Assembly (NCBI RefSeq): GCF_024580145.1
Contig: NZ_JANINI010000007.1
Coordinates: 140,199 to 204,198, forward strand
Source of the DNA: Methyloversatilis sp. XJ19-49
Lineage (GTDB): Bacteria; Pseudomonadota; Gammaproteobacteria; Burkholderiales; Rhodocyclaceae
DNA length: 64,000 nucleotides
Direction of reading: 5' to 3'
Shown here piece after piece: positions 36,393 to 46,353 of the stretch (positions are counted from its first letter, which is position 1; every line of letters begins with the position of its first letter). The notes beneath the pieces were generated by a model. The model saw only the letters and a program-made list of their open reading frames with translations, did no database searches and was not told where the DNA came from. A program made the position numbers and the translations under genes.

Positions 36393-36869
36393 TCACTGCT
36401 CGGGAGCCTGCGGGCTCTCGGCAGCCTTGTTGAACATGAACTGACTGATCAGCTTTTCAAGCACTACCGCAGACTGCGTCTTCGTTATCGTTGCGCCGGC
36501 GGCAAGCATTTCCGAATCGCCGCCGACTTCAAAACCGATGTACTGCTCGCCGAGCAATCCTGACGTCAGGATGGTCGCAAACGTGTCACGCGGGAAAACA
36601 TACCGCTTATCGACATCCATCCTGACCACCGCGACATAAAGAGTGGGGTCGAAAGTGATTTCCGTCACCCGACCGACCACGACGCCCGCACTTTTTACGG
36701 GTGCGCGCGGTTTCAGGCCACCGATGTTATCAAAGTTGGCTTGCAGCCTGTATGTCTCGCCTATGTTAGCGGACGCAAGGTTGCCGACCTTTAGTGCCAG
36801 AAACAACACTGCGGCCACGCCGATCGCCACGAACACACCGACCCACAGGTCGAGCACAGTACGGTTCAT
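36393..36869 (-). CDS. mlaD: MCE-domain protein MlaD
   Basis: The 158-residue protein has one N-terminal membrane helix (LWVGVFVAIGVAAVLFLALKV) and an MCE domain (YRLQANFDNIGGLKPRAPVKSAGVVVGRV). MlaD forms the periplasmic hexameric ring of the MlaFEDB transporter. It overlaps mlaE by 4 bp. Confidence 0.96.
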   Translation of the reverse strand: MNRTVLDLWVGVFVAIGVAAVLFLALKVGNLASANIGETYRLQANFDNIGGLKPRAPVKSAGVVVGRVTEITFDPTLYVAVVRMDVDKRYVFPRDTFATILTSGLLGEQYIGFEVGGDSEMLAAGATITKTQSAVVLEKLISQFMFNKAAESPQAPEQ

Positions 36870-37654
36870 CCGTTACCCCTGAACATGAAGGATGTAAGCA
36901 CAAAGTCCAGCGCCAGAATGGTGAGCGCCGAATTGACAACAGTTCGCGTGATTGCGCGCGACACGCCCTCGGCGGTCGGGGCCGAATCGTAACCTTCGAA
37001 AACCGCGATCAGCGACACCGCAAAGCCGAACACCACGCTTTTGATGATGCCGTTCACGATGTCGTAGCGGAAATCGACCGATGCCTGCATCTGCGACCAG
37101 AAGGCCCCGTCATCGACACCGATGAACACGACACCGATGAACCAGGCGCCGAACACGCCCATCATCGAAAATAGCGCCGCGAGCAGCGGCATCGAAATGA
37201 CGCCGCCCCAGAAGCGCGGTGCCACGACCCGTGCGATCGGGTCTACCGCCATCATGTCCATCGCCTTGAGCTGCTCGGTCGTCTTCATCAGGCCGATTTC
37301 GGCTGTCAGCGCCGAACCTGCGCGGCTGGCGAACAGCAGCCCGGCAACCACCGGCCCCAGTTCGCGCACCAGCGACAGCGCCACCAGAATGCCCAGCGCC
37401 TCGCTAGAGCCGTAGCGCTGCAGCGTTTCGTACCCCTGCAGACCGAGCACCAGACCGACGAAGAAGCCGGACACCATGATGATGATCAGCGACAGTACAC
37501 CGGTCGAAAATACCTCGCGAATGGTCAGCGAGAAGCGCGAAAACGCTGTGCCCGAGCGCATCAGTACCGCAACGAAGAAGCGGCTGGCGAAGCCAAGCCG
37601 CCAGAGACCGTCGAGCGTGCGCGCCCCCATCGAGCGAAGCACCCGGGCGATCAT
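36866..37654 (-). CDS. mlaE: Phospholipid ABC transporter permease MlaE
   Basis: The 262-residue permease has the MlaE signature, with FVGLVLGLQGYETLQRYGS, RELGPVVAGLLFASRAGSAL and EIGLMKTTEQLKAMDMMAVDP. It forms the membrane core of the Mla complex. It overlaps both mlaF and mlaD by 4 bp. Confidence 0.97.
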   Translation of the reverse strand: MIARVLRSMGARTLDGLWRLGFASRFFVAVLMRSGTAFSRFSLTIREVFSTGVLSLIIIMVSGFFVGLVLGLQGYETLQRYGSSEALGILVALSLVRELGPVVAGLLFASRAGSALTAEIGLMKTTEQLKAMDMMAVDPIARVVAPRFWGGVISMPLLAALFSMMGVFGAWFIGVVFIGVDDGAFWSQMQASVDFRYDIVNGIIKSVVFGFAVSLIAVFEGYDSAPTAEGVSRAITRTVVNSALTILALDFVLTSFMFRGNG

Positions 37655-38472
37655 GCGTACGTCTCCATCAGGGTTGTCCGGTAATCGTCACCCGGAAAAT
37701 GGAACGGCAGCGGCCCGTCGATCTCCGCGTTGACGAATTGATGCACGAACGGATCGGTCGAGGCACGGATCTCGTCCGGCGTGCCTTCGGCCACCACCTT
37801 GCCGGCCGACAGGAAATACAGGTAATCGACGATTTCGAGAGATTCGTGCACGTCGTGCGTCACCATGATCGAACTCGCACCAAGCGCGTCATTGAGCCGG
37901 CGGATCAACTGGCCGACCACGGCAAGGGAAATCGGATCAAGCCCGGCGAACGGCTCGTCGTACATGATGAGCATCGGGTCGAGCGCCACGGCACGGGCCA
38001 GTGCGACGCGACGCGCCATCCCGCCGGACAGTTCGGCCGGCATCAGCTTCCAAGCACCGCGCAGCCCGACTGCGTGCAGTTTGGTCATGACCAGATCGCG
38101 GATCATGTCGGACGGAAGGTCGGTGTGTTCGCGCAACGGAAAGGCCACGTTGTCGAACACGTTCAGATCGGTAAACAGCGCGCCGAACTGGAACAGCATG
38201 CCCATGCGCCGCCGCGCGGCATACATTTCGCGGCGCGACAGCCGCGCAAGCTCCTGCCCGTCCACCGTCAGGTGGCCCGCCGTCGGTTTGAGCTGACCGC
38301 CGATCAGGCGCAGCAATGTCGTCTTCCCGCAGCCGCTGCCGCCCATGATGGCGACCAGTTTGCCGCGCGGAATGCGCAGATTGATGCCGGAAAGGATGGG
38401 CCGCGTGTCGTAGGCGAAGTCGACGTTCTTCAAGTCGACCAGAATGTCTTCGGCCGGAGGGGACAGTGACAC
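37651..38472 (-). CDS. mlaF: Phospholipid ABC transporter ATPase MlaF
   Basis: The 273-residue ATPase has Walker A GGSGCGKTT, signature LSGGMARRV, Walker B LIMYDEPFAG and the switch histidine in MVTHDVHE. It powers MlaFEDB. It starts with GTG at 38472, about 105 bp from the divergent regulator gene, so the mla promoter lies in that gap. Confidence 0.96.
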   Translation of the reverse strand: MSLSPPAEDILVDLKNVDFAYDTRPILSGINLRIPRGKLVAIMGGSGCGKTTLLRLIGGQLKPTAGHLTVDGQELARLSRREMYAARRRMGMLFQFGALFTDLNVFDNVAFPLREHTDLPSDMIRDLVMTKLHAVGLRGAWKLMPAELSGGMARRVALARAVALDPMLIMYDEPFAGLDPISLAVVGQLIRRLNDALGASSIMVTHDVHESLEIVDYLYFLSAGKVVAEGTPDEIRASTDPFVHQFVNAEIDGPLPFHFPGDDYRTTLMETYA

Positions 38473-38576
38473 GTGAACAGGGTATGCGGGTGACAGGGAG
38501 CGCGATTGTAGCAGAGGCGCTCCTCAGGCCGCAGCGACGCTTCCGGATGCTTCACCGCCGTGCGCTATCATCGGCC

Positions 38577-40028
38577 ATGACCTTCGCGAATGCTGCCCGC
38601 CCGACGAAAACCGAAGCGCCGCGGCCCGGACTGCTGATTGTCGACGACGATCCGCTGATTGCCGATTCACTCAGCTTCCTGCTCGAGGCGGATTTTCTCG
38701 TCACCAGCCGCGCCTCTCGCGGTGCGGCCATCGCGTGGCTGCGCGAACAGCCGGCGGCGCCGAAACTTGCGCTGATCGATCTTGGTCTGCCGCCGTACCC
38801 GCATCGGCCGGATGAAGGCTACGCACTGATCGCCGACCTGCTGGCCCACGCGCCGGACACCCGCATCGTGGTGCTGTCCGGTCAGGGGGAGGAAGGCCTC
38901 GCTCGCCATGCGCGGGCCCTTGGCGCCACGGAGTTCGTGTCCAAACCTGCGCAGCCAGCGGCGCTGCATGCGCTGCTGCGCCAGCTGGCGGAAACCTGCA
39001 GCCCGCCACCTCCCGCCCTGCCGGCTCTGATCGGCGACAGCGAACCGGTGATCCGACTGCGCGCACAGATCGTGCAGTACGCAGACCTGCCCTATCCGGT
39101 GCTGGTGGAAGGCGAATCGGGCACCGGCAAGGACATTGTCGCCAACTGCCTGCACGCCGGCACGACACGTGGCGGCCAGCCCTTTCTGGCGCTCAACTGC
39201 GCCGCCATTTCACCCAGTCTGGTCGAGCCTACGCTGTTCGGCCATGCGCGCGGCGCGTTCACCGGTGCGCAGACGGCACGTGCCGGCTATTTCGAGGAGG
39301 CCGCGTCGGGTAGCCTGTTCCTCGATGAAATCGGCGAACTGCCGCTCGACCTTCAGGCCAAGCTGCTGCGCGTGCTCGAGAACGGTGAGTACCAGCGGGT
39401 CGGCGAAACGCAGTTGCGCCGTTCAAGCGCACGCATCATCGCGGCCACCAATCGCGATCTGAGCGAGGAAGTCCGCGCCGGGCGCTTCCGGTCGGATCTG
39501 TATCACCGGCTGAGCGTATTCACGATCACCTTGCCGGCGCTGCGCGACATGGGCAGCGACCGGCTGCAGCTGCTCGAGCACTTTCGCGGGCAGTTCTGCG
39601 CCCAGCTCGAACGACTGCCGTTTTCGCTGTCAGCCAATGCACGTGCGGCCTGGCTGGCTTACGGCTTTCCCGGCAATGTGCGCGAACTGCGCAATATCGT
39701 CATCCGGCTGTCGACCAAGTATCCCGGTCGCGAAGTCGATCTGGCCGATCTGCAGGCGGAATTCGACCCGGCCGGCAACACACCGGCCGCGCCGGCGCTG
39801 CACGACGCACCGGCGCGCGAGCTGTCGGAGGTTGCACTCGACGAGCTGCGCGCCGGCGGCTTCCGGCTCGACGCTCGCCTGCGCGAATGGGAAAGCGCAT
39901 ATATAGACGCTGCCATGCGACTGGCGCGCGGCAACGTGAGTGCGGCGGCACGTCTGCTGGGCATCGCGCGCACGACGCTTTACCACCGCATGGACGCGCC
40001 GGATGCCGACGCGGGACGCGGCGACTGA
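38577..40028 (+). CDS. Sigma-54-dependent response regulator of the pilus-like operon
   Basis: The 483-residue protein has a receiver domain (about 17-140; acidic pocket VDDDP, phosphoacceptor Asp in LALIDLGLP, lysine in FVSKPAQP). An AAA+ domain follows, with Walker A GESGTGK (179-185), the sigma-54 contact loop GAFTGA (226-231) and DEIGELP, then a Fis-type helix-turn-helix at the C-terminus (GNVSAAARLLGIARTTLYHRM). It should activate RpoN-dependent promoters when phosphorylated; no cognate kinase is in the window. It ends 1 bp before the MshM-like gene, so it is probably cotranscribed with, and may control, the following operon. Starts further upstream would overlap mlaF. Confidence 0.92.
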   Translation: MTFANAARPTKTEAPRPGLLIVDDDPLIADSLSFLLEADFLVTSRASRGAAIAWLREQPAAPKLALIDLGLPPYPHRPDEGYALIADLLAHAPDTRIVVLSGQGEEGLARHARALGATEFVSKPAQPAALHALLRQLAETCSPPPPALPALIGDSEPVIRLRAQIVQYADLPYPVLVEGESGTGKDIVANCLHAGTTRGGQPFLALNCAAISPSLVEPTLFGHARGAFTGAQTARAGYFEEAASGSLFLDEIGELPLDLQAKLLRVLENGEYQRVGETQLRRSSARIIAATNRDLSEEVRAGRFRSDLYHRLSVFTITLPALRDMGSDRLQLLEHFRGQFCAQLERLPFSLSANARAAWLAYGFPGNVRELRNIVIRLSTKYPGREVDLADLQAEFDPAGNTPAAPALHDAPARELSEVALDELRAGGFRLDARLREWESAYIDAAMRLARGNVSAAARLLGIARTTLYHRMDAPDADAGRGD

Positions 40029-40029
40029 C

Positions 40030-41502
40030 ATGTACCTCGAACACTTCGGCCTGCGCGAATCGCCGTTCCGCATCACCCCGCATGCCGATTTCTTCTTCGG
40101 TGGCGCGAACCGCCGGGCACTGCTCGACGCGCTGGTCTACGCGCTCGGACGCGAAGAGGGTCTGGTCAAGGTCAGCGGCGAAGTCGGCACCGGCAAGACC
40201 ATGCTGGCGCGGGTGCTGATCGATCACCTTCCCGCCCATCTGCGCGCCATCTATCTCGCCGACCCGCTGATGAACCGCGGCGAACTGCTCGCCGTGCTGG
40301 CCGACGAGCTGGGCTGCGCGCCCGCCACCGGCAGCGATGGCAGCGCGCACCGGCTGCTGCGCGCGGTGCAGGAGGCGCTGGTGGCCGAATTCGCCGCCGG
40401 CCGCCAGATCGTGCTGCTGATCGACGAGGCGCATGCGATGCCGGCGGAAACACTGGAACAGATCCGCTTGCTGTCCAACCTCGAATCCGAACGCCACAAG
40501 CTGATCAAGATCGCGCTGTTCGGCCAGCCGGAGCTGGACGACCTGCTGGCGCGCACCGACATGCGGCAACTGAAGGACCGCATCACCCAGCATTTCCGGC
40601 TCGACCCGCTGCAGCCGGACGATGTCGGCACCTACATAGATTTCCGCATGCGCGCCGCCGGCTATCGCGGACCGAACGTGTTCGACGCCGCCTCGGTGAC
40701 ACGCATCGCGCGTGATTCGGGCGGCCTGACACGACGCATCAACATCCTGGCCGACAAGGCGCTGCTGGCGGCGTTTGCGCGCGGCGCGCACGGCGTCACG
40801 GCAGCCGACGCCACGCGTGCGTTCGCCGACACCGAACTGCGCGTGCCGGCACCGGGCGGCGTCACGCCGACACGGCTGGCGCTGGCGGTCGCGGCATCCG
40901 TCGTGCTGCTGGCCGCCGGTTTTCTGCTCGGGCACAGCATCGACCGAGTGCCCCCCGAAACAGCCCCCGCGGCAGCGACCGCCAGTGGCACGACGGCCGT
41001 CGCCCCGGCCGGCCGTGCGCCGGAGCCGCCGCCCGCTGCCGCTCCGGCGCCTGAACAGGCCCCACCGGCAGCCCCGGCGGACGAACCTTCCGTCCCGCAG
41101 GTTGCCGCGCTACCGGACGCCATCGCTTCAGCCCCGCCCGACGCTGCACCGGAACCGGCTTCGGAGCTCGCCGCACCTCCCGACGACCTGATGTCGCTGC
41201 TGGCATCGAGCAAATCATGGACAACCTCGGCGCCCGACGACCGCTGGTTCATCCAGCTGATGTCGGCCCCGGTCGCCCAGGGCGAACAGGTCGAGCGCTA
41301 TGTCCGGCGCGCCCGGCGTACGCTCGACGCACAGCAGTTGCGGGCCTATCGCGCAGACACTGCGGGCGGTACGAAGCTGGCGGTGATCTACGGCGACTTC
41401 CCGGATCAGCGCGCCGCCCAGCAGGCGCTCGCCACGCTGCCCGACTGGATCGCCACCGCGCGGCCGATTGCGCGGCCAGTGCGAAGCCTGCGCCAGCCCT
41501 GA
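40030..41502 (+). CDS. mshM: MshM/ExeA-type AAA ATPase with C-terminal SPOR-like domain
   Basis: The 490-residue protein has the start MYLEHFGLRESPFRITPHADF, Walker A GEVGTGKT (50-57), Walker B IVLLIDEAHAM (128-138) and an ExeA-type helical lid (to about 270). A membrane helix (about 280-300), a Pro/Ala-rich periplasmic linker and a C-terminal SPOR-like segment (WFIQLMSAPVAQGE onward) follow. ExeA/MshM proteins help insert the secretin through peptidoglycan; a SPOR domain would bind denuded glycan. The assignment to MSHA rather than type II secretion rests on the following genes. Confidence 0.88.
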   Translation: MYLEHFGLRESPFRITPHADFFFGGANRRALLDALVYALGREEGLVKVSGEVGTGKTMLARVLIDHLPAHLRAIYLADPLMNRGELLAVLADELGCAPATGSDGSAHRLLRAVQEALVAEFAAGRQIVLLIDEAHAMPAETLEQIRLLSNLESERHKLIKIALFGQPELDDLLARTDMRQLKDRITQHFRLDPLQPDDVGTYIDFRMRAAGYRGPNVFDAASVTRIARDSGGLTRRINILADKALLAAFARGAHGVTAADATRAFADTELRVPAPGGVTPTRLALAVAASVVLLAAGFLLGHSIDRVPPETAPAAATASGTTAVAPAGRAPEPPPAAAPAPEQAPPAAPADEPSVPQVAALPDAIASAPPDAAPEPASELAAPPDDLMSLLASSKSWTTSAPDDRWFIQLMSAPVAQGEQVERYVRRARRTLDAQQLRAYRADTAGGTKLAVIYGDFPDQRAAQQALATLPDWIATARPIARPVRSLRQP

Positions 41503-41617
41503 AAATGCCAAAGGCATTGACGGAACAGGGCCGACTGCGCATCATGTTGATCGACCCCGGATTCCGCGTACCATCCGAATTCAGTTTCATTCCGAGTCAC
41601 CGTCCGTCTCCGTGCCC

Positions 41618-43366
41618 ATGACAGCATTGCTGCGCCCCGTTCTGCCCTGCGCCGTGATTGCGGCCCTGCTTGCCGGTTGTGCGGCACATACCCCCCAGCC
41701 GATGTCGGATGCACACGTCGTGGCAAAGAAGGCTGACCGTGCGACCAGCGCGGCGCGCGAGGGCATCCCGCCGCCAGTCGCCCGCCCGCTGTCGCCGCCC
41801 CAGCCGCAGCCGCGGCACAAGTCGGAGACCTACAGCGTGGTGGTCAACCGGGTGCCGGTGAACGAATTGCTTTTCGCGCTGGCGCGTGATGCCAAGGTGA
41901 ATGTAGACATCCACCCCGGCATCGAAGGTGCGGTCACGCTGAACGCGATCGACCAGACGCTGCCGCAGTTGCTCACGCGCATCGCCACCCAGGTCGACAT
42001 GCGCTTCGAGCTCGACGGACCGAATCTGGTCGTGATGCCCGACGCGCCCTACCTGCGCAGCTACCGGGTCGACTACGTGAACATGTCGCGCGATGTCACG
42101 GGCGCGGTGTCGATCAATACGCAGATCGCCTCGACCAGTTCTGCCGCGGTCACCGGTACCGGCGGCACTGCGAACGTCGCCACGCAGACCGGCAATGCCG
42201 GCAACAGCTCCAGCACCCGGATCGAGAACGTCGCGAAGAACCGCTTCTGGGAATCGCTGGAACGCAATATCCGCGACCTGCTGCACGAAACCGACAAGCT
42301 GATGCCGGACACGATGACCGAACCGGCAGCCGCGCCGGTCGCCGGTACCGATCCTGCCGTCGCGGCGCCGCCGCTTGAGCGACGCGCCACCTTCCGTGAA
42401 GCCGCGTCGGTCATCCTGAATGCCGAAACCGGCGTCATCAATGTGCGCGCCACCTCGCGCCAGCACGAAAAGGTGCAGGAATTCATCAGCCAGGTGACGC
42501 GCATCGCGCGTCGCCAGGTGCTGATCGAAGCGACCATCGCAGAGGTGCAGCTGACCGACAACTACCAGCAGGGCATCGACTGGACCGCCTTCGCCGGCGG
42601 CGGCAAGCGCGGCGGTGCCACGGTGTCGCTGAACACCACCTCGACCGATCTGACGACCAATGCGCCGTTCGCCATCGGTCTGGGCCGCAACCGCGAACTG
42701 GTCGACAGCATCAAGCTGCTTGAAACCTACGGCGACGTGAAGGTGCTGTCGAGCCCCAAGCTGTCGGTGCTGAACAACCAGACCGCGCTGCTGAAGGTCG
42801 TCAACAACATCGTCTATTTCGAGATCAAGTCCGACGTGGTCGCCAATACCAACACGCAGGCCGTGCGCAGTTTCACCGCCACACCGCGCTCGGTATCGGT
42901 CGGCCTGGTGATGGCGGTCACGCCGCAGATCAGCGCCGACGGCTACGTATTGCTGAACGTGCGGCCCACCATTTCGCGCAAGGTGGGAGACGCGCAGGAT
43001 CCGACGCCCGACCTGAGCTCGCCCAATCTGGTACCGGTCATCCAGACGCGCGAACTCGAATCGGTCATGCGCGTGGCCAGCGGCGAAACCGCGGTGCTCG
43101 GCGGTCTGATGCAGGACGAACTCAATTTCCGCCGCGACAGCATTCCCGGCGTATCGGCGCTGCCCTTCATCGGCGCGCTGTTGTCGGCGCGCAATGAGAC
43201 ATCGCGCAAGACCGAACTGGTCGTGCTGATCCGCCCGGTCGTGATCGAAGACGCCAGTCTCGACGGTGACTATCGTTCGCTGGCCGACTCACTGCCGGAC
43301 GAGCGCTTCATGAAACCGACCTTCCCGCTGCCCGGCGCGAACCGGAACGTGGAGCCGGCGCAGTGA
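41618..43366 (+). CDS. mshL: MshL-type secretin, lipoprotein
   Basis: The 582-residue outer-membrane secretin has a lipobox LLAGC (Cys21) and an N-terminal STN/secretin-associated domain (VPVNELLFALARDAKVNVDIH). An N1-like region and the C-terminal secretin domain follow (QVLIEATIAEVQLTDNYQQGI; VLSSPKLSVLNNQTALLKV; VMRVASGETAVLGGLMQDE; LPFIGALL). It forms the pore for the fibre or exported substrates. A 115-bp gap separates it from the MshM-like gene; TTGATC-16-TACCAT at 41547-41574 is a weak internal promoter candidate. Confidence 0.94.
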   Translation: MTALLRPVLPCAVIAALLAGCAAHTPQPMSDAHVVAKKADRATSAAREGIPPPVARPLSPPQPQPRHKSETYSVVVNRVPVNELLFALARDAKVNVDIHPGIEGAVTLNAIDQTLPQLLTRIATQVDMRFELDGPNLVVMPDAPYLRSYRVDYVNMSRDVTGAVSINTQIASTSSAAVTGTGGTANVATQTGNAGNSSSTRIENVAKNRFWESLERNIRDLLHETDKLMPDTMTEPAAAPVAGTDPAVAAPPLERRATFREAASVILNAETGVINVRATSRQHEKVQEFISQVTRIARRQVLIEATIAEVQLTDNYQQGIDWTAFAGGGKRGGATVSLNTTSTDLTTNAPFAIGLGRNRELVDSIKLLETYGDVKVLSSPKLSVLNNQTALLKVVNNIVYFEIKSDVVANTNTQAVRSFTATPRSVSVGLVMAVTPQISADGYVLLNVRPTISRKVGDAQDPTPDLSSPNLVPVIQTRELESVMRVASGETAVLGGLMQDELNFRRDSIPGVSALPFIGALLSARNETSRKTELVVLIRPVVIEDASLDGDYRSLADSLPDERFMKPTFPLPGANRNVEPAQ

Positions 43367-44607
43367 GCCTGCTGCTCGAAGCGCTGAAGAAGGCCGAGGC
43401 CGCCAAGCGGCGCGAGGAAGACCCGGCAGCCGCAAGCGAAACCACGCCGGTCGCGGCCCCGCCGCCGGCACGCATCACGCCGGCCCATGAGCTGGAACTG
43501 ATCGACGATGAATTCGCCCAGGCCGCGCGCTTCGCCGGGCTGGACGTACCCGAGCCGCGCCCGGCCACGCCACCGCCGCCCGCGCCCGGTCCGGAAGCAG
43601 CGCGCGTGCTGTTCGACGCAAAACGACCGGCGCCGCGCGGCAAGTCTCCGCTCACCTGGCTGCTCGGTGTGGCCGGCCTGCTGCTGCTCGGCATCGTCGG
43701 CTGGGTCATGTGGCAGATCGGTCTGCTGGACAGCAGCCGGGCCGTCGTACCGGCCGCCTCCCTGCCGCCGCCGCCGGCGCTCATCGCGGCGCCCACACCC
43801 GCACCCGTTCCTTTGCCTGAGCAACCCACTGCGTCCGTCGCTGCGGTTGCACCGTCATCACTGGCCGCTGCTTCACCGGTGACCGCCCCCGCAGCACTGC
43901 CCGATGACGCATTGGCAGCCGCGCCGTCAAGCCGCTTCCTGTCCGGTCAGCTCGCCGCCGATGCGCCGGCACCGACGCAGCCGCCCGCTGCAGCGCCCGC
44001 TGCGCCACCGATCCGCATCACCCGCAATGCGCCGGTCATTCCGCAGGACATCAACGAAGGCTACGCGGCGTTCAACGCAGGCGAGTACGACCGTGCTCGC
44101 GTCGCCTACGAACGCGCGCTGCGAGCCGATCCGCGCAATCCGGACGCGCTGCACGGCCTGATGGCGCTGGCCGACGTGCGGGGCGATGCGCAGCAGGCGC
44201 GCATGCTGTTGCGGCGCATCGCCGAAATCGATCCGGCCGACCCGTCGGTGCAGGTCGCACTCAGCGAAAACGTCGACCCGGTCGCACAGGAGGCACGGCT
44301 GTTGAACATCGCCGCGGCACAGCCGCAATCGGCACCTGCTGCATTCGCGCTCGGCAATCTGTATGCCGGACAGGCACGCTGGCGCGAAGCGCAGCAGGCC
44401 TATTTCAACGCCTGGACGCTGGCGCCCGACCAGCCTGACCATGCGTACAACCTTGCGGTGAGCCTCGACCAGCTACGCCAGTCAAAGCTCGCACTGCAGT
44501 ATTACCGCGAAGCCATGACGTTGCGCAGCCAACGCTCGGCAGCCTTCGACGCAGACGCAGTGGCCACCCGCATCGCCGCGCTGCAGGCCGCGCCGGATGG
44601 GCCCTGA
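43363..44607 (+). CDS. MshN-like TPR protein
   Basis: The 414-residue protein starts with GTG overlapping the secretin stop (GTGA). The N-terminal helix SLLLEALKKAEAAKRREED, typical of GspB/MshN-like proteins, is followed by a Pro/Ala-rich segment, a membrane helix (about 97-117, LTWLLGVAGLLLLGIVGWVMW), a periplasmic Ala/Pro linker and TPR repeats (about 228-400; NEGYAAFNAGEYDRARVAYERAL and later units). It probably scaffolds the secretin-platform link. The assignment relies on position and domain order. Confidence 0.82.
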   Translation: MSLLLEALKKAEAAKRREEDPAAASETTPVAAPPPARITPAHELELIDDEFAQAARFAGLDVPEPRPATPPPPAPGPEAARVLFDAKRPAPRGKSPLTWLLGVAGLLLLGIVGWVMWQIGLLDSSRAVVPAASLPPPPALIAAPTPAPVPLPEQPTASVAAVAPSSLAAASPVTAPAALPDDALAAAPSSRFLSGQLAADAPAPTQPPAAAPAAPPIRITRNAPVIPQDINEGYAAFNAGEYDRARVAYERALRADPRNPDALHGLMALADVRGDAQQARMLLRRIAEIDPADPSVQVALSENVDPVAQEARLLNIAAAQPQSAPAAFALGNLYAGQARWREAQQAYFNAWTLAPDQPDHAYNLAVSLDQLRQSKLALQYYREAMTLRSQRSAAFDADAVATRIAALQAAPDGP

Positions 44608-44611
44608 GCAC

Positions 44612-46351
44612 ATGAACTCGCCGGCGAACGCACCGCGCCGCCCGCTCGGCCAGTTGCTGCTGGCGCAGGGTCTGGTGACCGAAGACCAGTTGCGCATCGC
44701 GCTGCAGGAACAGCAGAAGCTGAACATTCCGATGGGGCGCCTGCTGGTGCAGCTGGGCTTCGTCAGCGAAGCCACGCTGCGCGAGGCACTCGGCGTCACG
44801 TTGGGCAAACGCACGGTGGATCTGTCGCATGCGCTGATCGACGCCGACGCCCTGCGCCTGGTGCCGCAGGCGCTGGCCAAGCGGCACCGGCTGCTGCCGC
44901 TGAACTACCTGGTCAGCGCGCGCAAGCTGACGGTCGCCGTGTCCGACGTGAACGACATCGTCGCGCTCGACCAGCTTCGTGCGCTGCTGCCGGAAGGCAT
45001 CGAGCTCGAAACCGTGCTGGCCGGCGAGACCGAAATCGCGCACGCGATCGATCAGTCCTACGGCCACGAACTGTCGATCGAAGGCATCCTGACCGAGCTG
45101 GAAACCGGCGAGGTCGATTACCGCGCACTGGCCTCCTCGGCCGACGAATACAGCCAGCCCGTGGTGCGCCTGATCGACGCGCTGCTGACCGATGCGGTCA
45201 AGCGCGGTGCCTCCGACATCCACTTCGAACCGGAAGCCGGCTTCCTGCGCATCCGTTACCGCATCGACGGCCTGCTGCGGCAGATCCGCGCGCTGCACCG
45301 CTCGTACTGGCCGGCGATGGCGGTGCGCATCAAGGTGGTGGCCGGCATGAACATCGCCGAAATGCGCGCGCCGCAGGACGGCCGCATTTCACTCACCATC
45401 AGCGGCCGGCCAGTCGACTTCCGCGTGTCGTCGCAACCGACACTGCACGGCGAAAACATCGTGCTGCGCATCCTCGACCGGGCGCGCGGCATCGTCGCGC
45501 TCGACGAACTGGGGCTGGCCGATTCGCAGCTCGACCAGCTGAAGCTGATGATCGCGCGCCCCGAAGGCATCATCCTCGCCACAGGCCCGACCGGCAGCGG
45601 CAAGACGACAACGCTGTATTCGGTGCTCAACCACATCAATTCCGAGGGCGTGAACATCATGACCCTCGAAGATCCGGTCGAGTATCCGATGGCGCTGATC
45701 CGCCAGACCTCGGTCGCCGAAGCGGTGAAGCTCGATTTCGCCAATGGCGTACGCTCGATGATGCGGCAGGATCCGGACATCATCCTGGTGGGCGAAATCC
45801 GCGATGCCGAAACCGCCGAGATGGCTTTTCGCGCCGCGATGACCGGTCACCAAGTGTATTCCACGCTGCACACCAACTCGGCGCTCGGCGCGATCCCGCG
45901 CCTGCTCGACATCGGCATCCTGCCCGACATCATGGCCGGCAACATCATCGGCGTCATGGCGCAGCGCCTGTTGCGCAAGCTGTGCGTCTATTGCCGAAAG
46001 GCGCGACCGGCCGAGGCGCACGAAATCCATCTGCTCGGTCTGCGCGAGGACCGCGCAGCGCCGGACATCCACGATGCGGTCGGCTGCCCGGCGTGCGAAT
46101 TCACCGGCTACCGCGGCCGGCTGGCGGTGATGGAGCTGCTGCGCATGGATTCCGACCTCGACGAACTGGTGGCCCGGCGCGCCACGGCGCGCGAGCTGCG
46201 CAACGCCGCCCGCGCCAAGGGCTTCCGCTCGCTGGCCGAAGACGGTCTGCGGCGCGTCATCGACGGCTCGACCTCGCTGGACGAACTGGCGCGCGTGGTC
46301 GACCTCACCGAACGCATGGCCCAGAGCGGTCCGGACTGGTACGCGCGCTGA
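44612..46351 (+). CDS. mshE: MshE-type assembly ATPase (GspE/PilB family)
   Basis: The 579-residue ATPase has an N-terminal MshEN-type domain with two tandem motifs: LGQLLLAQGLVTEDQLRIAL (12-31, closing Q34) and MGRLLVQLGFVSEATLREAL (41-60). In MshE homologues these bind c-di-GMP. The core has Walker A GPTGSGKT (325-332), DPVEYP, Walker B IILVGEIRD, YSTLHTNS and two CxxC pairs (CVYC and CPAC). It drives fibre assembly. A start at 44597 that overlaps the TPR gene by 11 bp is also possible; neither has a clear ribosome-binding site. Confidence 0.93.
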   Translation: MNSPANAPRRPLGQLLLAQGLVTEDQLRIALQEQQKLNIPMGRLLVQLGFVSEATLREALGVTLGKRTVDLSHALIDADALRLVPQALAKRHRLLPLNYLVSARKLTVAVSDVNDIVALDQLRALLPEGIELETVLAGETEIAHAIDQSYGHELSIEGILTELETGEVDYRALASSADEYSQPVVRLIDALLTDAVKRGASDIHFEPEAGFLRIRYRIDGLLRQIRALHRSYWPAMAVRIKVVAGMNIAEMRAPQDGRISLTISGRPVDFRVSSQPTLHGENIVLRILDRARGIVALDELGLADSQLDQLKLMIARPEGIILATGPTGSGKTTTLYSVLNHINSEGVNIMTLEDPVEYPMALIRQTSVAEAVKLDFANGVRSMMRQDPDIILVGEIRDAETAEMAFRAAMTGHQVYSTLHTNSALGAIPRLLDIGILPDIMAGNIIGVMAQRLLRKLCVYCRKARPAEAHEIHLLGLREDRAAPDIHDAVGCPACEFTGYRGRLAVMELLRMDSDLDELVARRATARELRNAARAKGFRSLAEDGLRRVIDGSTSLDELARVVDLTERMAQSGPDWYAR

Positions 46352-46353
46352 CG

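Noticed and set aside
38577..40028. Assignment of the sigma-54 regulator as the PEP-CTERM regulator PrsR
   Set aside because: A PEP-CTERM-type gene is present in the window, but this regulator has a different receiver sequence and is linked to the pilus-like operon; no PrsK kinase or exosortase gene is near.
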